A stretch of 64,000 nucleotides of DNA from Labia minor (GCA_963082975.1 OY720346.1:34065787-34129786); one strand, 5' to 3'. Numbered from the stretch's first letter, positions 1 through 11,290 are shown. Notes: generated from the letters alone by a model not told the origin. Program-made: numbers and translations.

Positions 1-273
1 CCTTTGATATTTTTAGGTTCTCAGATATCTCACTCAACTTCACTTTGCGATTATCAAAAATTATTTTGTAGACTTTTTTGATGTTTTCGTCCGTAACAGC
101 CTCTTTGGGGCGTCCACTGCGTGCATCGTCCTCGGTGCTCATTTCACCTCGTTTAAACTTAGCAAACCACTTCTCTACGGTTGATTTTGTTGGTGCAGAG
201 TACGAATAATGTTTGTCAAGCCAAGCCTTTTTTTCGCCAAAAAGCAATGCTTTATCAACACACGAAATTCCAT
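1..273 (-). pseudogene. mariner transposase, N-terminal fragment (frameshifted, cut by window edge)
   Basis: The minus strand encodes the N-terminal DNA-binding half of a mariner transposase, which binds the terminal inverted repeats for cut-and-paste transposition. From the ATG at 273-271 the frame reads MEFRVLIKHCFLAKK. It then shifts at a run of seven T (plus strand, near 228) and continues as KAWLDKHYSYSAPTKSTVEK, followed by WFAKFKRGEMSTEDDARSG and RPKEAVTDENIKKVYKI. The block around FKRGEMSTED and SGRPKE is diagnostic of the mariner paired-type helix-turn-helix region. The catalytic DDD domain would lie beyond the left window edge, so whether the rest survives is unknown. The frameshift makes this copy inactive as written. 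Family assignment is firm; the subfamily is not resolved. Confidence 0.88.
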
Positions 274-439
274 TTTTTCAAATTAACAAAAGTTCTTTCA
301 CAAAAAATATTATAACTAGGATACAAATTGTGCAACAGCTGTCAAATTTATACACGTTCCATCCCCTCCCCTCCACGTTTTTCAAAATTTAATATAATAA
401 TATCAATAATGAATTAGAAAAAAAAAAATATTTAGATAA

Positions 440-960
440 AAATTAAAATTTTTAAAAAATGCATTTTTATAATTTTTTATTATTACTTATATATATTTAT
501 AATTATTATTTTATTATTATTTATATATATTTATAAAACTTTTTCATTAAGATCTTTGAATAAAATTAATTTTAGATATTCTATCGATTCGATTTAAGAT
601 GTATTCATAACCAACATTCATTATCAGACAAATTAATATTTATGTTTTTATTTTATTGATATGATTTTTATATTAATAATAAATTATCGTAGAGAGGGAG
701 AGGGTTTTGCTGAGCGCTCACCTCAGCTCGTCCCCGCTCGCCCCTCTCCTTTCCCCTCTGCGGCCTGGGCTCCTCTCTTCCTACCTTGCCAGGCGACTCG
801 AACGCATTCAATTCCCATTCACTGCGAAGTGTAAGTCGTTGAACGGGCCTCTCCACCCAAATCATCCCTCAATCATTCTATTGATTCTATTTAAGATCTC
901 ATTAATATAATTTTATTAAAAGTTAAATGAAAATTATTAAAAGTAAAATTTTTTAAATAA
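440..960. repeat. Repeat family C, copy 1 (GC-rich core at about 690-880)
   Basis: A GC-rich core (about 690-880) sits in AT-rich flanks and recurs at 22.3-23.5 kb. Shared blocks include GAGCGCTCA, CCCCTCTCC, GCGACTCGAACG, the run from GAACGG to CCTCTCCAC, and flanks carrying TTTGAATAAAATTAA and GATTTAAGATGTATTC. Read on the minus strand, GTTCGAGTCGCC looks like a pol III B box, so a tRNA-derived SINE is possible, but a convincing A box at normal spacing is not visible. The short ORFs over this core on both strands are not supported as genes. Confidence 0.55.
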
Positions 961-1555
961 TTCATCTTCTAATTTTGAACTTTTCAAATATTAAGTATTC
1001 ATAAAAAATGAAATTGATAAAAAAAAAATGATTATATAAACTTATAAACTAACGAATTCCATATGCAATTATTCTATAATGACTGAACCGAGACAAAAAT
1101 TTGTATAGATAGAGAGGGATATTTTCTCCGATGTTTCTTACACAGCAAATTTTAATTTTTCAACACCTTATCATAAAACTTTTAATACTCCTTAATAGAA
1201 TTTTGATATTTACTATATTTTGTTAAAAATGGTGCAAAATTGACATTTTTATTAAAACGAGAGTATGGTCATCCTATCTACCATATACATAGAAAATTCA
1301 AAAAAAAAAAAAGGATTTTAAATGAATCCATTTATAAATTTATTTTTTAATATAAGAACATAAATTAATTTTAAAAAATATACATTATTATATTTTTAAA
1401 TAATATTCTTAAATTTAAAATTTTTTTCAGGTGAATTTTGAATTAATTGTTATAAATATATTGATAATTTCAAACAATTACTTGATTATTAGTAGTTTAT
1501 TTAATTAACTTTAATCTTCAATTTATTTAAAACAAAATAAAATATTTTATGAATT

Positions 1556-1824
1556 AAGGGGGGTCGCGAGACTACTGAAAGGGGGTCGCAAAGATCTGAT
1601 ACTTTTGAATCATTATAAATAAAATTTTAAAATTATTAAAGTATATATATATGAAATGAATGGGTATGTATTCTTTAATCCTTATTTTATTTACATTGAA
1701 AAATAGTGCGATATTACATCTACATCTACGGTTAATATATATTTCATTATATGGAGGAGGGGGTCGTTTAAAATTTCCTAAGCTTGAAGGGGGTTGCTAT
1801 ATAAAAAAGTTTAAGAAGCCCTGA
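1556..1824. mobile_element. hAT-like non-autonomous remnant
   Basis: The right end reads AAGTTTAAGAAGCCCTG, preceded by G-rich blocks (GGGGGTCG, GAAGGGGGTTGC). This is the style of a hAT end that reads CAGGGCTTCTTAAACTT on the opposite strand. Similar G-rich blocks (GGGGGGTCGCGAG, AGGGGGTCGC) lie at the left side, but no matching left TIR or clean 8-bp duplication was found, so the left end is probably lost. Confidence 0.45.
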
Positions 1825-1839
1825 TTTAGACTATTGCTT

Positions 1840-2160
1840 ATCCACCGTGTCTGTGCGTCTACATTTACTTTCCGATTGCAAACAAGAATCTTCTATTATT
1901 TCCTTACCCATTCTTACCACATAGTCTGCCTATCGCAGTCTCTTCAATTTAATGATCCTATCTATGGCATTAAATTATGTACTATTTAAGCAATCTCCTC
2001 TATTCCTCTTTGATTTTTTGCTTCTTATCCCCATAATAATCAATGCTATTTTCAAATACCCTAAATTTATTTATTTCCTCTTTAAAGTGATAGACCTCGT
2101 CTAACATTCATAAAGTACAATTGACAAAATCATTATTTTATAGATTTTAATTAATATATC
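1840..2160 (-). pseudogene. LINE ORF2 C-terminal fragment (degenerate)
   Basis: On the minus strand, disrupted frames read ILSIVLYEC.TWSITLK, then FRVFENSI and IIKLKRLR.ADYVVRMGK. These match the region after the reverse transcriptase in non-LTR retrotransposons (LYGCETWSL, RVFENRIL, KSRRLRWAGHVARMGE). Related blocks occur at 36.7, 43.1, 60.5 and 63.0 kb. Stops and frameshifts make it dead. The weaker sequence up to about 2330 may belong to the same copy. Confidence 0.6.
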
Positions 2161-2340
2161 GTTCGATAATAATTTTTATGAAACATCTCTCTCTAATCAT
2201 TATTTTATTTCGTTACCCCCGCTGTGCTTTTGATTTTAACAATTATTTGTATTTTAACTTTTAATAAATTTGTTTATACATTTTTGCAAATAATACAGTG
2301 AATAATAAATAACCTTGCAACAGTTAGGGTTTTAACTTTA

Positions 2341-2772
2341 ATCGAAAAGTGACTAAGAGAATGGGTATAAAATAAAATAAAAATACTTCAAATTAAAAAT
2401 GCTTTCAAGTGACGAATTTATCTCCCAGAAGGGTAGGCCAGGGATGTCCGAGATCACCTTCTTCTAGAGATGGCCGACTTATTAAGCACTTATTAAATAC
2501 AATAGAATAGAAATAGATAAGAGCTGCAAAAAATAGTTATACGTTTAAGAATTTATTTATGGATAGTAAAAAAATTAAACTAGCTAAGAATACTTTGAAG
2601 GGAACCAGTTTGATACTTGAAACTTAGAAGTACGATAAAATTCTGCTAATCAACTCATCAATCGTGATTGAAAACATGTTTTATTTCTTAATTAATTTTT
2701 TTTTTGAGATTCTTGAATGTTTGATAAATATGCGTACAGATTTTGTGCCTTTGGTCTTTCAGAGGTTCAATA
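2341..2772. other. AT-rich noncoding DNA
   Basis: No coding, RNA or repeat signal recognised, apart from a short GC-richer patch near 2430-2480 (CCCAGAAGGGTAGGCC). Confidence 0.5.
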
Positions 2773-3247
2773 CGAGGGTGGGATGAAAAGTTTCCGACCT
2801 GACCAAGAAAAACGATGTTTTTAAATTTTTTTTTTGCTATATTTTTCAACATAATCTCCATCAACACTGATACATTTCTCATAACGGTGTTCTAATTAAT
2901 TTAATTAATAAATAAATTATTTAATTAATTAATTAAATTAAATTTAATTTAATTTAAATCTCATCAACAGTTATGAATCGACGCAAAAATTCGTTTGGAT
3001 TACGCCTACACCGCCAAATTGTCGTTAGAAATGGTTTTTCGAAGCAATTTTTGGTCTAACGTTAGGAAATGCGGCACCCACATTGCACATAGCTTTCCAT
3101 ATTCAAATGGTTTTGCAAAATATTTCGCACACGTTCAGCTGACATCGTACATGTCTCAGCTATCTTGAATTTTGAAAAATAAAAAAAAATAAAAATTGAA
3201 ATCATCGTTTTCCTTGGCCAGGTCGGAAACTTTTCAGACAACCCTCG
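2773..3247 (-). mobile_element. mariner-derived MITE, copy 1 (internally deleted)
   Basis: TIRs start CGAGGGTGGGATGAAAAG on the left and end CAGACAACCCTCG on the right, flanked by TA on both sides (mariner target duplication). Inside, the minus strand still carries transposase scraps in shifted frames: MSAERVRNILQNHLNME (second helix-turn-helix), WVPHFLTLDQK, NPNEFLRRFITVDE (first catalytic Asp) and RYEKCISVDGDYVEK (C-terminus). Between the ITVDE block and the C-terminus lies only an AT-rich TTAATTAA-type tract, so the rest of the catalytic domain is deleted. Two further copies with the same deletion lie at 54595-55057 and 59065-59548. Confidence 0.88.
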
Positions 3248-3249
3248 TA

Positions 3250-5170
3250 TATTCAGCTTCTACGTGTGACCATGATCCTGGATAATGTGATACTTTCACA
3301 TCATTCATTGGAGAATAGTTTCTCTGTATGGACCACACAGACAAACAATTATACAGACACATGGTTGTGATATCGAGAATCGACTGACCTGTTAGATACT
3401 CAGAGAAGAATCTAAAATCTGAGAAATTCTTAAGAGGAAGTTCGAAATTGTACTTCTAAACCTTCTGGAACATCTCTGAAATGATTGGAAATAGCCATCG
3501 TGGAAGAATAAACGAACAAGAATGAAATTTCCATCAGATAGGTATAAAAAAAGAATAGAAGCAGTAATTAAGACAAGTGAGGGTAGCACTTGATATTAGA
3601 TTTTTTTTTTAAATTATATACAGGTCGATAAGTATATGTATATGAATCAATAACTACTCATTATATTTTAATTTAATTTTGATATAATGATATTTTTTGG
3701 ATATTAAAGAAGTATAGTGAGGAAGAGAGATCGTTATATTTTAATGAACTTTTTCTCTAGCCAATAAAATAAATAGCCTGACTGGATGTATCTCTATCTC
3801 AGATTGCAATCCATATTAGACGTGTTCAGTAATAGAGCTGTATCCGGGTTTGTAAAAGTGTGTGTGTGTGTGTGTGTGCTTGGTGGCCAGGGTCCATAAT
3901 TGCCATGTAATGCTTGCTCCCCGAATACGTAGGAGCCCATTTAAGAAGATGACGTGGGCAACCATTAGACACCATGAAAGAGAGAGAGAAGAGAGAATGT
4001 TAGTCAGTGGCTACGGGTGAACAAGTGGGTGGTGGTGTTTGTGTGTGTGTCTTTGTGGTTGGCAGCAGGTTCACTTCACACATAAATCTTTTAAACATTT
4101 ACAGACACACTCACACATAGATATACACAAATAGAAAGATAGATAGAGAGATTGGATAATTGGCATTAAATTAATCCATCCAGGCAAACTTTATATAAGA
4201 TTTTCAATTACACCTTAACAACTAGTAATGAATAAAAGCGACGAATGGGAAAATTATATTCAGATTTAAGAAGAAAATAAGAAGAAGTGTTGTTAAGTAG
4301 ACATTGAGACAGGCCTCTTCTTCTTCTTCTTCTTCTCTTTAAATTATTCTTATTATCTTTACAATGCATAAAATAAAACCATCAAACTTATTTTGGTATA
4401 AATTATCTTTTTTTTTTAAATATTTTAGAAATACAGGAATAATGAGCGCCGAACAAAACTGACCTTAGAAATATTCTTGTTCAAAAAACAAATGTCTTAG
4501 AGAAACAACTCAATCAAGGTAAGGGATCGTCCTGAGGAAGGCGCCGGAATTTGATCTCTTATCTGACAAAATAATTAAGAACGTACCATGGGGTCAAAAT
4601 GATATATATATATATATATATATTTTCGTCTACTGTCTAAAGAATATATTCAATCTATTTAAAATCTCTCTGGCGCTACTGAATTCAAAAGAAATTGATC
4701 AAATCAATCAGATTTCTTCAAATTCATCCATCTAATTTCTATTATCTTCAAATGCTTTCATATTTTTCAGACTATATATTGAAGATGCATAATTCACCTC
4801 ATGAAACTCCACCTCTTTGTCATTGAATCTCAGAAAAATTTCGAAAATATTCTATTTAAATTTCAAATAATCCATTTTGGTCCCCAAAGACAAAGATCTA
4901 AGATATATTTATTATTATTATTATAATCTTTCATATCAGAAACCCGTTAACTACTATTAAAATTCTATTGAATGTAATTACTATATATGCTTATATATAG
5001 ATAAGAAAATGTTAAAATTATGGAAAATTAAAACAATATTATAAAATTATGATGACATTCATGAATTACACTTAACTTCCGTTTATAATTTTTCATTTTA
5101 GATTATATTTAAAAATCATAGTCAAACCATATGAAAAAATTTACAATTAAATTATTTTAAATATTTTTTT
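3250..5170. other. Noncoding, microsatellite-rich
   Basis: Contains (TG)n at about 3858-3879, GT-rich sequence near 4030-4070, (TTC)n at about 4316-4335 and (TA)n at about 4601-4622. The 3880-4080 part is GC-richer (CTTGGTGGCCAGGGTCC, GAATACGTAGGAGCCC) but has no long open frame. No gene or transposon ends recognised. Confidence 0.5.
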
Positions 5171-5181
5171 ATTCTTTAGAT

Positions 5182-5451
5182 CAGGGGTGTCTAAACTATG
5201 ATCATTCGAGGGGACCACATTGCAAAACAAAAAAATATGCTGGGCCGCACATAAATATCATTTTACCTTTTTTTTAGAACCATTTTGAAAAATTTAAAAA
5301 AAGTCGGAAATATATAAAAGTCTAATCCCAAAATCATTTTACCATATTTACCATATTTAAAAATTTAAATATTTTCATATTTTGCGTTTGGACCGCATCT
5401 CCAAGGGTTTTGGGCCACATGCGGCCCGGGGACGCAGTTTAGACACCCCTG
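5182..5451. mobile_element. hAT-type MITE (270 bp)
   Basis: Perfect terminal inverted repeats CAGGGGTGTCTAAACT and AGTTTAGACACCCCTG, with internal GGGCCGCA and GCGGCCC blocks, are typical of hAT non-autonomous elements. They are flanked by an 8-bp target duplication, CTTTAGAT at 5174-5181 and CTTTAGAG at 5452-5459 (7 of 8 identical). No transposase remains; mobilisation would need a hAT transposase in trans. Confidence 0.88.
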
Positions 5452-5813
5452 CTTTAGAGCTTATATTTGATAATTTTTTTTGTAATATCTTACAGGTTAC
5501 ATTTTTTGACGAATTTTAATTTATTATTATAAATTCTTATAAAATATATGTACAATATTTTTTCAAATTTAAATTTATTTTTAAATTTATGATTTAATAT
5601 GAAAATTAAATTTAATAATAATATTTGTAATTAGCTCATTCAATTTCATTTTTATTTTTTTATTTTTTTTTTATTGAAGTGAAACTTCTTTAGCGGCGTC
5701 CTGACATTTGGTTGAGAATGGAGAGTGAATTGAAAAATTGAAATTTCGTAACGCGTTATGAAACGCAAGAGAGAAAAAAGATATAGATATAACGAGTGAG
5801 AATGAGATAGCCT

Positions 5814-5945
5814 CTATCTCCGTCTCTCTTTTGTGCGGTGTTTCGTTCTTGAGAGAGAGGCTATCTGGGTCTTTCTTTTGTCCGGTCTTTCGGTCTTGAG
5901 AAAGAGGCTATCTGCGTGTTGCTTTTGTGCTGTCTTTCGTTCTAA
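5814..5945 (+). repeat. 47-bp tandem repeat, 3 copies
   Basis: Units begin with CTATCT at 5814, 5861 and 5908, exactly 47 bp apart. Each carries CTTTTGTG-like, GTCTTTCG or GTTTCG, and TTCTTGAGA-like blocks; the third is shorter and diverged. A 100-codon open frame (5833-6135) spans it but shows no protein family and is probably not coding. Confidence 0.75.
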
Positions 5946-5972
5946 TACCCTCTCGCTAGGTCCAAAGTCCAT

Positions 5973-5988
5973 GGCGCGCCTGCGCGCC
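5973..5988. repeat. GC-rich perfect palindrome
   Basis: GGCGCGCCTGCGCGCC: two 7-base arms around CT, in DNA that is otherwise about three quarters AT. It is just downstream of the 47-bp tandem array and could form a stable hairpin. Confidence 0.7.
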
Positions 5989-6158
5989 AGTACGTTGACC
6001 CGGAATAATATTTCTCAGCTTCTACTGGGTCAAAGAATAAAAATTAGTATGACTTATGATCAAAAGAGGGCGAGATCTCCACCTTGTCCAGTAGATATCG
6101 CAATTAAATACAATTTGAATTTAAATATATATTAATTTCAAAATTTGCCTAAACATTT

Positions 6159-6500
6159 ATAAAAATAAATATACATATGAAATTTGTTATTTTTTTTTAA
6201 TATTAAAAAATATTTAATTTGAGATTAATTATATGTAAAAAGATCAACTATCAAATAGATTCAAACTTTTATTTTCTTTGATTAGATTATAATTAAATAT
6301 TATTTATATTATTTAAAAATTATTATTTTTCTATTTATTAAGGATGTCTATTAAAAAATTGTAATTAACCTTATCATATGTCAAATATTATAGCTAAGTT
6401 TTTTTGAATTTTTTAAAATTTTTTATATAATTAATCTCAAATTAAATATTTTTTAATATTAAAAAATAACAAATTTCATATGTATATTTATTTATTTTTA
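6159..6500. repeat. Long inverted repeat (fold-back), arms about 75 bp
   Basis: The left arm (about 6159-6234: ATACATATGAAATTTG, then TTTAATTTGAGATTAAT) is repeated inverted on the right (about 6423-6500: ATTAATCTCAAATTAAA, then CAAATTTCATATGTAT). The roughly 190-bp loop is unrelated AT-rich sequence. It could be a MITE or fold-back element; clean target duplications were not established. Confidence 0.7.
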
Positions 6501-6533
6501 ATATTAAACGTATTTCATATTTTTTGAGAGAGA

Positions 6534-7131
6534 TTAATAAATATATATATATTTTATTAAAAATAAACATTTTTAATTTTATTTCGAAATTAAATAATGA
6601 ATTTTAAAATATTTTAAATATAAAAAAATGTTAATACAATATCATTTAAAAAAAAAGCGGGATTAATAAATATATATATATATTTTATTAAAAATAAATA
6701 TTTTTAATTTTATTTCGAAATTAAATAATAAATTTTAAAATATTTTAAATATAAAATTTCGAAATTAAATAATGAATTTTAAAATATTTTAAATATAAAA
6801 AAATGTTAATACAATATCATTTAAAAAAAAAGCGGGATTAATAAATATATATATATATTTTATTAAAAATAAATATTTTTAATTTTATTTCGAAATTAAA
6901 TAATAAATTTTAAAATATTTTAAATATAAAATTTCGAAATTAAATAATGAATTTTAAAATATTTTAAATATAAAAAAATGTTAATACAATATCATTTAAA
7001 AAAAAAGCGGGATTAATAAATATATATATATATTTTATTAAAAATAAATATTTTTAATTTTATTTCGAAATTAAATAATAAATTTTAAAATATTTTAAAT
7101 ATAAAAAAAATATTAATACAAAATTAAAAAA
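6534..7131. repeat. 175-bp AT-rich tandem array
   Basis: The marker AAAAAGCGGGATTAAT places GCGGG at 6657, 6832 and 7007, an exact 175-bp period. Each unit includes TATATATATATTTTATT and two copies of a block beginning ATTTCGAAATTAAATAAT. The first unit (from about 6534) is about 128 bp, missing one internal block, and the last ends in a diverged GGCGGGAG near 7131. Units 2 and 3 appear identical by eye. Confidence 0.85.
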
Positions 7132-7138
7132 AGGCGGG

Positions 7139-7400
7139 AGTAAAATTTCAAAATGGATGCCATTTACGTCACCCATATATAATTTTCAATTTCGAAATAA
7201 ATTAAGAAATTAATAATGAAGCTGTAAGTTTCAAGAGATGTAATCAATAAAACTCAATTTTTCTTTATAAATACTATATCTAGTGTGAATTTGAAAAAAA
7301 TCGTTAGAGCGGTTTTTGAGAACCAATGGTTATAGATAAATAGATAGATATATACAATTTTAGCTAGCATAATAAGATAAGATATATATCGTGAAATAAT
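7139..7400. mobile_element. Family B-related element fragment (see 17345-17685)
   Basis: Blocks here recur at 17.5 kb: TACGTCACCCATATATA (compare GACGTCACATATATATA), AATCAATAAAACTCAATTTTT, AATACTATATCTAGTGTG, the run from CGTTAGAGCGG to TTTTTGAGAACC, and ATAATAAGATAAGATA. The last block is also found at about 44195. No coding capacity. Confidence 0.55.
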
Positions 7401-7657
7401 TAAAATTCTCAAGTCAAATATACAGCGTGCACGCATACCGACGCATGTAATTGTGTGTGTGAACATGGTCGGCGATTCACACGCCAACACATACAGTTAT
7501 GTGCGTCGATGACCATTCACGTTATTTATCCGAATCTCAACATTACTTTAACACTACTAAATCAATTTAAAATTATTATTGCATTTAAAACTGCTTTTCT
7601 CTACTCCACAGATTTCACTATGCCGAAAAAAATAACGACCAAAATTTAGACGATATT

Positions 7658-8025
7658 ATTTATTTCATACACCGTTCACTACTGGTTTATAGCCACACAG
7701 GTGCTAATGCACTTGAACGAGGCGAAGATAAAATCCCTCTAATTCTCGGGGGAGATTTTAATGTAAATTTTGGATCTGAGATGATTCGTTGCCGTTGATC
7801 AACTTTCTTCGAGAAACATTTGGTCTGCTTATAAATAACGATCCCAAGGAATCAACAACAAAATCTGGAACTACAATAGATGCTGTTTTTACACGTTATA
7901 TAGAAAATATCGAATCACGAACATATATATCTTATTTTAGTTATCACAAGCCATTAATATCAGTATTACCAATTGAAGCACCAACCGACAATAGTACAGG
8001 CAATGTAGATATGATGATAGAGTAG
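7658..8025 (+). pseudogene. EEP-type endonuclease fragment (Helentron-associated?)
   Basis: Two frames joined by a frameshift near 7784 read KIPLILGGDFNVNFGSE, then LPLINFLRETFGLLINND, TKSGTTIDAVFTRYIENIE and TYISYFSYHKPLISV. GDFNVNF is the catalytic G-D-F-N of endonuclease/exonuclease/phosphatase (EEP) nucleases, and SYHKP is where the family's final S-D-H should be, so the Asp of that motif appears replaced here or in the whole lineage. This flavour (GTTIDAVFTRY, YISYFSYHKP) resembles EEP domains that I associate with PIF1-helicase/Helentron proteins rather than the LINE EEP at 41.3 kb; that association is from memory. The N-terminal half is missing or degraded. Confidence 0.65.
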
Positions 8026-8199
8026 ATAATAATAATAATAAAGCGAATATTTGTTACGAAAATTTTATACTGTTATATGTCTTTCGAAATGATCCCTTTA
8101 TTTTTCTCTATTTCTCTCTCACTCACACTCTCAACTAAAATTTATCTTATTCTCTAGATTGTAAGAAGTTTCACTTCCGCCACGTGTACGATGCTGCAC

Positions 8200-11112
8200 A
8201 TTTTGCTTTTTATTTAAGAATTTGTTTTATGTGAATTCTGTTAAAATTATACTACTTTTTTATTTCTTCTTATTAACTTAAAAAGATTTCTGATGAAATT
8301 TTAAAAAAATATTATTAAATATAATTTTCAAATTCTAAATATACATATGAGTATATATAAAAATATAGTAAATAACAGTTGTATTACTATTTTATATTTA
8401 TATATATATATATATATATACAAATAATAAATTTTTACTTAAGTTATATAATTTTTATTATTAAAATCTAAGATTTCTAGTTAGATCAATTATCATTTAT
8501 AAGAATTAATGGAAACTTTTAGTTCAAGGAAATATATTAATTTTAAATATATTATATATATATATACACCTTTTTTTGATTATTATTTAATTTTAAATCC
8601 AATTTGATTGGATTAAAAAAATGTAAATTTAATTGATGAATGAAAGAGCCGTTTTTTATTCTTTCTTTCTTAAAGAGAAAATGTCTCTGTTTACGCCATT
8701 CAAACTCTTTCTCCCCCCCCCCCCTCTCACTCCCTTACTCTTACCAGTTTCCACCTACACACTAAAAGATTGATTTAACATGTAACCATCATCATTTGTA
8801 TGTGATTATGTATTAACTCGAATAGAATAGTTTTTAGAACTTGTAATCGAAGATCTCTCCTCTTTTAGTTGGTTGGTGGCCTTCATCATCACCCCTCCCC
8901 CTCCCCCTCTTCATTTCCCCTTTATACCACGGGTTCTAACAAGTTGTGTTTTTGCTGGTTCTTTAAGCGACATTTGATAGATCGTCGTGGGTGGGGACCA
9001 CGACCACCTCCTTCATTTCTTCCTCTTCTTGCATACTCACAGTTACCTACTCACCGTTTAAGCCAATTTGTCTCCGTGCATTAAAAAGGATTACCTGAAC
9101 AACAAAAAAAAAAAGAAAAAAAAACACATCTAATCAACTAAACAAAAAAAAGAAACGATGATGAAATTAAACCACCATCTTACCTCTCTTCATTTCTCAT
9201 TTCGTTCAAATATTTAATTTAATATTTCCTATTTTCTTTTTTTTTTGTTTATTAGTAAATTACAAATTGAACAATTGTTTCACACAATTGTTTATTTCTT
9301 TTATATATATACATATACTTACCTATGCAATTCATAAAAATTATAATAATTGTTTTAAATGTTGAGATTTTTGTTAACTAATTACAATTTTATTTAAATA
9401 AGAATAATTGATATATATACTATTAATTCAAAGTTAAAAAAAATAAGTTTTGTTTTCTTATTAAATTAATCGCATAGAGTAAATTAATACAATACGTATA
9501 ATTTTATTTATTTTGATTTTCTTCTTATTTATTTCGTATTTTTTTTAAATTTAATTATTATTTTTAAAAAATTTTTAATCACTGTATAATCGACAATCTC
9601 TAAATAGGAAGTGTGTAACTTTCTGAACTCAAATAATATCCTAAGGACATTTTTGAAATGCAGAAATTAATTTTGAACAGAAAAATTAATTTGTCCTGTC
9701 TCATTTTTAGATCGGAAAAAATTATAATATTGCAAAAATTCAAATTGTTTAAATTGGCTTTGGGTACCATGCAACAATGTACTCATACAATATTAATGAA
9801 ATTAATTAAATAAAATATTAAAAGATATAAAGAATAATTTTTTTAGCAAAATAATTAAATATTTTTAAGCTACGAATTTGGTCTAGTCTAATCATACAAA
9901 AATCGTGACAAATTTTAACTACCTTATTGAATACATATTATAAGAATATACAATTTCTAGTTGTAATAGAATTATTATTTTTATAAATTTTTATTTAAAT
10001 TGATTTGCTTTAGGAGTGGGTTAGCTACAGCTATTGACTAATGACTTCTTACTTTAAACTGAAATTAAATCTGTATTAAATTAATTATATAATTAATTAA
10101 TTATATATGTTATATATTGTATATTTCTATGCTATATTTATTATTTATTTAATTCAATTGTAACATAATTTATATTGATCATAATATATATTAAATTTTT
10201 TATAAATATTATAAATCAGTTTAAAAAAATTGTGTTTCGTTTTATTATAAATATTCCATATATTTTTTTCTTTTTTTAAAAAAAAAATAAAATGGATTTT
10301 TCTTATAAATTAAACTACCGTGTTGGGCGGCTGATTAGATTATTATTATTATTATTATTGTTATTATTGTGTTGGCAGATTGTGGGAACCAACAACAAGG
10401 CATCCATCATCCGTCCGTCCCCTTCTTTTCCCTTCCATTCCTCTCTCCTATTTTCTTCACATCCCCTATCCCCACTCACTAATAACAACACCAGAGCACC
10501 TACAACAAAACTTTCATTGTATTTTTTTTTCTTAAGTAAATCCTAAATGCGAGAAATTTTAGCAACAGATCATTGAATATTTTGAATTGAAACGTTACAA
10601 AATATCCCTTGATTGAGATCATATATCCATCCTTAAAGATCTTTTCAACCAGAAAATAAAAATAATCAAACCACTTATCAACATACTTATTATTATATTA
10701 TAAAAAATAGATCATATGTTCACCATAAAAAAAAATTAATGGATGAATGATAAGTTATGAAAATTGGGGATGGTTGGTTGGATGTTGGTTTTGTTATTCT
10801 ACTTCGTTAACATTTTGAATAAAAGAAAGAAAGAGAGAAAAGAGTTCTATTCAATCTTTTATTTATTGAAAATAATAGATATATAGAGAAAAAATTGATA
10901 TTTTATCCGGGTAAATAATATTTGTTTTCAAAGGGTAGAGCACCCAGAAAAAAAAACAATAATATATATCTTAATACCCTTTACGTTTTGTTCTTCAACT
11001 ATAAGCAGATGCTTTCCTCTCTTATATTAGCTAAATTCATGATTCAATCTCTTGTCATTATTATATCTAGAACATTTAACAAATATCGTATTATTATTAA
11101 TATTGTTTATAA
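8200..11112. other. Noncoding AT-rich DNA with simple repeats
   Basis: Contains (TA)n at about 8400-8420, a C tract at about 8713-8724, CT-rich sequence at 8870-9030 and (TTA)n at about 10341-10368. Open frames here (for example 8869-9084 and 10292-10546) are low-complexity and not supported. No transposon ends recognised. Confidence 0.5.
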
Positions 11113-11190
11113 CTAGCTCATCAGACAACCTTCGCACCTAGACAATGGGCTGTGCCCCCTGTCCCCCCTAAGTGATACATACTATTTGGG
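11113..11190 (-). mobile_element. Helitron-like 3' end fragment (family D)
   Basis: Read on the minus strand, this about 78-bp block (ATAGTATGTATCACTTAG, GGGGGCACAGCCCATTG, GCGAAGGTTGTCTGATGAG) ends in CTAG followed by T. It matches 37050-37133, which also ends CTAG then T and carries a GC-rich hairpin. CTRR followed by T is the Helitron 3' rule; the hairpin lies further from the end than usual, so the assignment is tentative. Confidence 0.4.
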
Positions 11191-11290
11191 GGGGGGGTTC
11201 AAAGTCTGTATGTAATAGGTTTTCATTAATTTAATTTCAATCAGTATATTTGAATATAACAAATAAAAAAAAATATAACCAATTTTAAAA

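Larger units (their letters stand above)
5671..8199 (+). mobile_element. Candidate Helentron (Helitron2-like) relic
   Basis: A 15-bp perfect inverted pair, GAAGTGAAACTTCTT at 5676-5690 and AAGAAGTTTCACTTC at 8163-8177, brackets the region. The right member is followed by a small stem-loop (GTGTA, loop CGATGC, TGCAC; 8184-8199, one G-T pair). The left member follows a poly-T tract. Subterminal repeats plus a 3' hairpin in a T-rich site are the architecture of Helentrons. A broken EEP endonuclease lies near the 3' side, as in autonomous Helentrons. No Rep or helicase motif is visible; the middle is filled by tandem and fold-back repeats. The ends may be coincidental, so confidence is moderate. 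Confidence 0.45.

Noticed and set aside
690-880. tRNA gene or active SINE head
   Set aside because: A B-box-like GTTCGAGTC is present on the minus strand, but no cloverleaf and no convincing A box at normal spacing.
5833-6135. 100-codon frame as a small secreted protein
   Set aside because: It lies on the 47-bp tandem repeat and the GC palindrome; apparent hydrophobic runs come from the repeat.
6534-7131. CRISPR-like array
   Set aside because: The repeats are contiguous 175-bp tandem units without spacers, in eukaryotic DNA.
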